Of a stretch of 64,000 nucleotides of DNA, positions 61,254-64,000 are shown in pieces. The DNA comes from an uncultured Eudoraea sp. Its GTDB lineage: Bacteria; Bacteroidota; Bacteroidia; Flavobacteriales; Flavobacteriaceae. Location of the stretch: contig NZ_CANLGX010000003.1 in NCBI RefSeq assembly GCF_947490415.1, forward strand, positions 455,821-519,820. Reading direction: 5' to 3'. Position 1 is the first letter of the stretch. Each line of letters starts with the position of its first letter. Under the pieces are notes generated by a model that saw only the letters and a program-made list of their open reading frames with translations, searched no databases and was not told where the DNA came from. Made by a program: the position numbers and the translations under genes.

Positions 61254-61835
61254 TTAATTCGTTAAAACAATATTGTTCTTTTCTATGATTTTTCTTAAGT
61301 TAATTAACGCATATCGCATTCGTCCTAAAGCAGTATTAATACTTACTCCTGTATTTTCAGATATTTCTTTAAAACTCATATCCTTATATATACGCATTAC
61401 CAGGACTTCTTTTTGATCATCGGGAAGTTCTTCTATCAATAATCCAAGATCATTGTCTATCTGGTCTTTGATTATCTGTCTCTCAGCATCTAGTTTATCA
61501 TCCCCCAAAACGGAAAAAATGTTAAAATCATCACTACCTTGAAATTTAGGCATTCGTTTATTTCTTCTAAAATGGTCAATGATCAGATTATGAGCTATTC
61601 GCATAACCCAAGGTAAGAACTTACCCTCTTCATTATAGGCCCCTCTTTTTAAGGTCTTTATTACCTTTATAAAGGTATCCTGAAAGATATCTTCAGTAAT
61701 AGCCCTGTCCTGGACCTTGGAATAAATAAAACTCGTTAGACGTTGATTGTGCTTGTTTATTAGAATTTCCAGGGATTTTTCATCCCCGCTAATGTAATTC
61801 TGAACTAAAATTGAATCCGCGACTTGTAGTTGCAT
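61254..61835 (-). CDS. ECF-type RNA polymerase sigma factor, copy 2
   Basis: A 193-residue sigma-70 ECF factor, paralog of copy 1. Region 2: LVQNYISGDEKSLEILINKH and AITEDIFQDTFIKVIKTLKR; -10 contact HNLIIDHFRRNKRMPK. Region 4: LPDDQKEVLVMRIYKDMSFK and EISENTGVSINTALGRMRYA, identical in the recognition helix to copy 1. So both should recognise the same -35 element, while the amino ends (MQLQVADSILV against MEFEINDSELV) differ. The gene is followed by its own mini-protein gene and terminator. It lies upstream of and divergent from uvrA. Confidence 0.93.
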   Translation of the reverse strand: MQLQVADSILVQNYISGDEKSLEILINKHNQRLTSFIYSKVQDRAITEDIFQDTFIKVIKTLKRGAYNEEGKFLPWVMRIAHNLIIDHFRRNKRMPKFQGSDDFNIFSVLGDDKLDAERQIIKDQIDNDLGLLIEELPDDQKEVLVMRIYKDMSFKEISENTGVSINTALGRMRYALINLRKIIEKNNIVLTN

Positions 61836-62032
61836 ACTAATTACTTTTTTGGTTAAACTTAGGGGCCTTTCTTTTGGGAAAGGACTTTAGTTATTCAGAT
61901 TAATGCTCAAAAAAGTAATTTTCGCGTATAGGCGGTTTTTTTTAGTTATTAAGATTCAAATATAGAGAAAAAATATTTTTTCAAGTAAACAATGTTGTGA
62001 TATTGCAGAATTTAGATGTAAAAGACTACCTA

Positions 62033-62064
62033 TTGGTGTTTGAATTCAACATATCGTATCTTTG
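62033..62064 (+). promoter_or_regulatory. Promoter of uvrA
   Basis: TTGG at 62033-62036, a 20-base spacer and TATCTTTG at 62057-62064 match the Bacteroidota -33/-7 pair, 17 bases before the uvrA start. No LexA-like box could be recognised. Confidence 0.55.
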
Positions 62065-62081
62065 CGAACCTAACGGAAGAA

Positions 62082-64000
62082 ATGTCTGCAATAACCGAAG
62101 TAAATCCAAAGGAAAACATCATAATCAAAGGGGCTAAACTGCATAATCTTAAAAATATCGATGTAGTTATACCCCGAAATAAATTAGTTGTAATTACCGG
62201 GCTTTCGGGTTCAGGTAAATCCAGTCTGGCTTTTGATACCCTCTACGCTGAGGGACAGCGTCGTTATGTAGAAAGCCTTTCCTCATATGCCAGGCAATTC
62301 CTTGGCAAATTAGATAAGCCTAAAGTGGATTACATTAGAGGTATTGCTCCGGCAATAGCCATTGAACAAAAGGTAAATTCCACTAATCCACGATCAACAG
62401 TGGGTACAACGACGGAAATCTATGACTATTTGAAACTTCTCTATGCCAGAATTGGTAAGACCTATTCGCCAATTTCCGGTAATGAAGTTAAAAAGCATAA
62501 CGTATCAGATGTAATTAATCATGTAAAATCTTTTGAAGAAGGCACCAAGCTTTTATTGTTGGCTCCCATTGTTATTTCGAAGGACAGAGATCCGGTAAAA
62601 TCTTTACAATTGCTTTCCAAACAAGGTTATGCAAGGATAAAACATAAGGGTAAAGTCATCAGGATTGATGAATCGTTACAGGATATTGGTTATAATTTTG
62701 AGTTGGTTGTAGATCGAATTATTAAGAAGGATGATGAGGATTTTCTTAATCGATTGGCCAATGCAGTGGATACTGCTTTTTTTGAAGGTAAAGGATACTG
62801 TTTTATAGAAGAAATCGCTAATGGCACGGTGACTCAGTTTAGCAATAAGTTTGAACTGGACGGAATGGTTTTTATGGAACCTAACGCACATCTCTTCAGT
62901 TTCAATAATCCTTACGGGGCTTGTCCGCAGTGTGAAGGTTATGGTGATGTTATTGGCATAGATGAAGATCTTGTAATACCTAATTCCGGGTTGTCTGTAT
63001 TTGAAAATGCGATATTTCCGTGGCGAGGCGAGAGCATGAGTTGGTATAAGGATCAATTAGTAAATTCTGCTTATAAGTTTGATTTTCCCATCCATAAGCC
63101 ATGGTATCAACTTAATGAGGAGCAAAAACTATTGGTCTGGCAAGGCAATGAGCATTTTATAGGAATAGATAAATTTTTCCGGCAATTAGAAGAAAAGAGT
63201 TATAAGATCCAAAATAGGGTAATGCTCTCCAGATATAGAGGTAAAACTAGATGCAACTCCTGCAAAGGGAAGCGCCTTAGAATGGAAACCAATTATATTA
63301 AGATTGATAAAAAATCTATTTCAGATCTTGTGGAATTATCAATTGAAAACTTAATCATATTTTTTGATACACTTTCATTAAGCGAACACGACCTTCAAAT
63401 CGCAAAAAGATTATTAGTAGAAATCAAAACCAGGCTAAGTTATTTGGATAAGGTCGGATTGAGCTATTTAACAATCAACAGAAAATCAAATACTCTTTCA
63501 GGTGGGGAAAGTCAGCGAATAAACCTGGCAACATCTCTTGGCAGTAGTTTGGTTGGATCCATGTATATCCTGGATGAACCTAGTATTGGCCTGCATCCGA
63601 AAGATACAGAAAATCTTATAATGGTTTTAAAATCTCTGAGAGATTTAGGTAATACTGTCATTGTTGTTGAGCATGATGAAGATATAATGCTTGCGGCAGA
63701 TGAAGTTATTGACATTGGTCCGGAAGCAGGCACCCATGGAGGCGAAGTAGTTGCGCACGGGCCAATGGAGGCAATCCTGAAATCGTCCTCACTTACGGCA
63801 GCATACCTGAATGGAACCATGGAAATTGAAATTCCCAAAAAACGCCGAACCTCTAATTACTTTATTGAAATTAAAGGAGCCAGGGAAAACAATTTAAAGA
63901 ATATTGATGTTACTTTCCCCCTTAATATGCTCACAGTAATAACTGGTGTTTCAGGAAGTGGGAAAAGCACATTGGTAAAAAAATTACTTTACCCAATTTT
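62082..64000 (+). CDS. uvrA: Excinuclease ABC subunit A (partial, 3' end outside window)
   Basis: About 639 residues of UvrA, the ATPase that detects bulky DNA damage and loads UvrB in nucleotide excision repair. The first Walker [21 protein letters not shown] is at about residues 39-58. [16 protein letters not shown] block follows, with zinc sites CPQCEGYGD and CNSCKGKRL, signature [20 protein letters not shown], Walker [14 protein letters not shown], and the second Walker [21 protein letters not shown] at the very end of the window. The gene is open to the edge; about 300 residues (second ATPase half) are missing only because of the window. Its start [20 protein letters not shown] is typical. 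Confidence 0.95.
   Translation, partial: MSAITEVNPKENIIIKGAKLHNLKNIDVVIPRNKLVVITGLSGSGKSSLAFDTLYAEGQRRYVESLSSYARQFLGKLDKPKVDYIRGIAPAIAIEQKVNSTNPRSTVGTTTEIYDYLKLLYARIGKTYSPISGNEVKKHNVSDVINHVKSFEEGTKLLLLAPIVISKDRDPVKSLQLLSKQGYARIKHKGKVIRIDESLQDIGYNFELVVDRIIKKDDEDFLNRLANAVDTAFFEGKGYCFIEEIANGTVTQFSNKFELDGMVFMEPNAHLFSFNNPYGACPQCEGYGDVIGIDEDLVIPNSGLSVFENAIFPWRGESMSWYKDQLVNSAYKFDFPIHKPWYQLNEEQKLLVWQGNEHFIGIDKFFRQLEEKSYKIQNRVMLSRYRGKTRCNSCKGKRLRMETNYIKIDKKSISDLVELSIENLIIFFDTLSLSEHDLQIAKRLLVEIKTRLSYLDKVGLSYLTINRKSNTLSGGESQRINLATSLGSSLVGSMYILDEPSIGLHPKDTENLIMVLKSLRDLGNTVIVVEHDEDIMLAADEVIDIGPEAGTHGGEVVAHGPMEAILKSSSLTAAYLNGTMEIEIPKKRRTSNYFIEIKGARENNLKNIDVTFPLNMLTVITGVSGSGKSTLVKKLLYPI

Noticed and set aside
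60098-61835. Sigma pair as an assembly artefact (collapsed or repeated contig)
   Set aside because: The copies differ at about 28 of 193 residues and in their spacers and mini-proteins, so they are genuine separate genes.
62676-63838. Minus-strand ORFs opposite uvrA
   Set aside because: They lie wholly within the uvrA coding sequence and read as antisense of its conserved ABC blocks.

Overview
The window is a stretch of AT-rich (roughly one third G+C by eye) chromosome from a member of the Bacteroidota, almost certainly a marine-type Flavobacteriaceae. Reasons: the gene neighbourhoods (tsaE - small lipoprotein - alanine dehydrogenase - DUF4258-like gene; proline dehydrogenase / aroB; parC-parE-ychF; ferredoxin / LuxC-type acyl-CoA reductase - serC - serA; DUF6146- and DUF6787-like genes before a TonB receptor), the Bacteroidota -33/-7 promoter form (TTTG ... 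TAnnTTTG), the general lack of Shine-Dalgarno sequences, and a DNA topoisomerase IV and YchF typical of the group. I see no tRNA, rRNA, CRISPR array, prophage or insertion sequence. It is mostly core genome with short accessory patches.

Layout. 0-3.1 kb: a translationally coupled 5-oxoproline operon on the minus strand (Nramp-like transporter, pxpA, pxpB, start of pxpC). 3.3-8.9 kb: an accessory patch with a nuclease-like protein, a small membrane protein, an exported PLP aminotransferase, a decayed VIT/CCC1 transporter gene, a beta-keto acid cleavage enzyme with a GNAT, and two small DNA-binding proteins. 8.9-13.8 kb: tsaE and ald, between which sit two copies of an unnamed four-helix membrane module (one gene has it once, one twice). 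13.9-20.8 kb: NIPSNAP lipoprotein, a large secreted protein, proline dehydrogenase, aroB, DinB and Lrp genes. 20.9-25 kb: M14 peptidase with three operator-like palindromes at its promoter, XRE regulator, TerC, sterol-desaturase-like protein. 25-35.4 kb: topoisomerase IV, YchF, agmatinase-like enzyme, ferredoxin, acyl-CoA reductase and serine biosynthesis. 35.5-43.8 kb: a four-gene ABC-2 exporter operon, small envelope proteins, a probable metal (zinc-like) TonB receptor and FolE. 43.9-59.9 kb: LolD-like ATPase, oxidoreductase, S10 peptidase, SGNH hydrolase, glycosyltransferase, VWA protein with a dihydroorotase-like protein lacking its metal motif, a hydrolase, an MBL enzyme, a conserved 485-residue orphan, Bcp and an Fe-S-less endonuclease III. 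59.9-61.8 kb: a tandem duplication of an ECF sigma factor, each copy followed by its own unlisted 47-residue ORF. 62.1 kb to the end: the first two thirds of uvrA.

The observation I rate highest is that tandem sigma/mini-protein module: the sigma factors are about 85 percent identical, the mini-proteins only about 51 percent, and gene order, gene length and spacing are kept in both copies. This suggests a partner protein diverging with its sigma factor. Other items worth following are the Nramp-family transporter in the pxp operon that has lost the DPGN metal motif, the triple TACA-NN-TGTA operator, and the two overlapping face-to-face promoters between the ferredoxin and acyl-CoA reductase genes. 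All functional names come from reading motifs and known family patterns; no database search was run.
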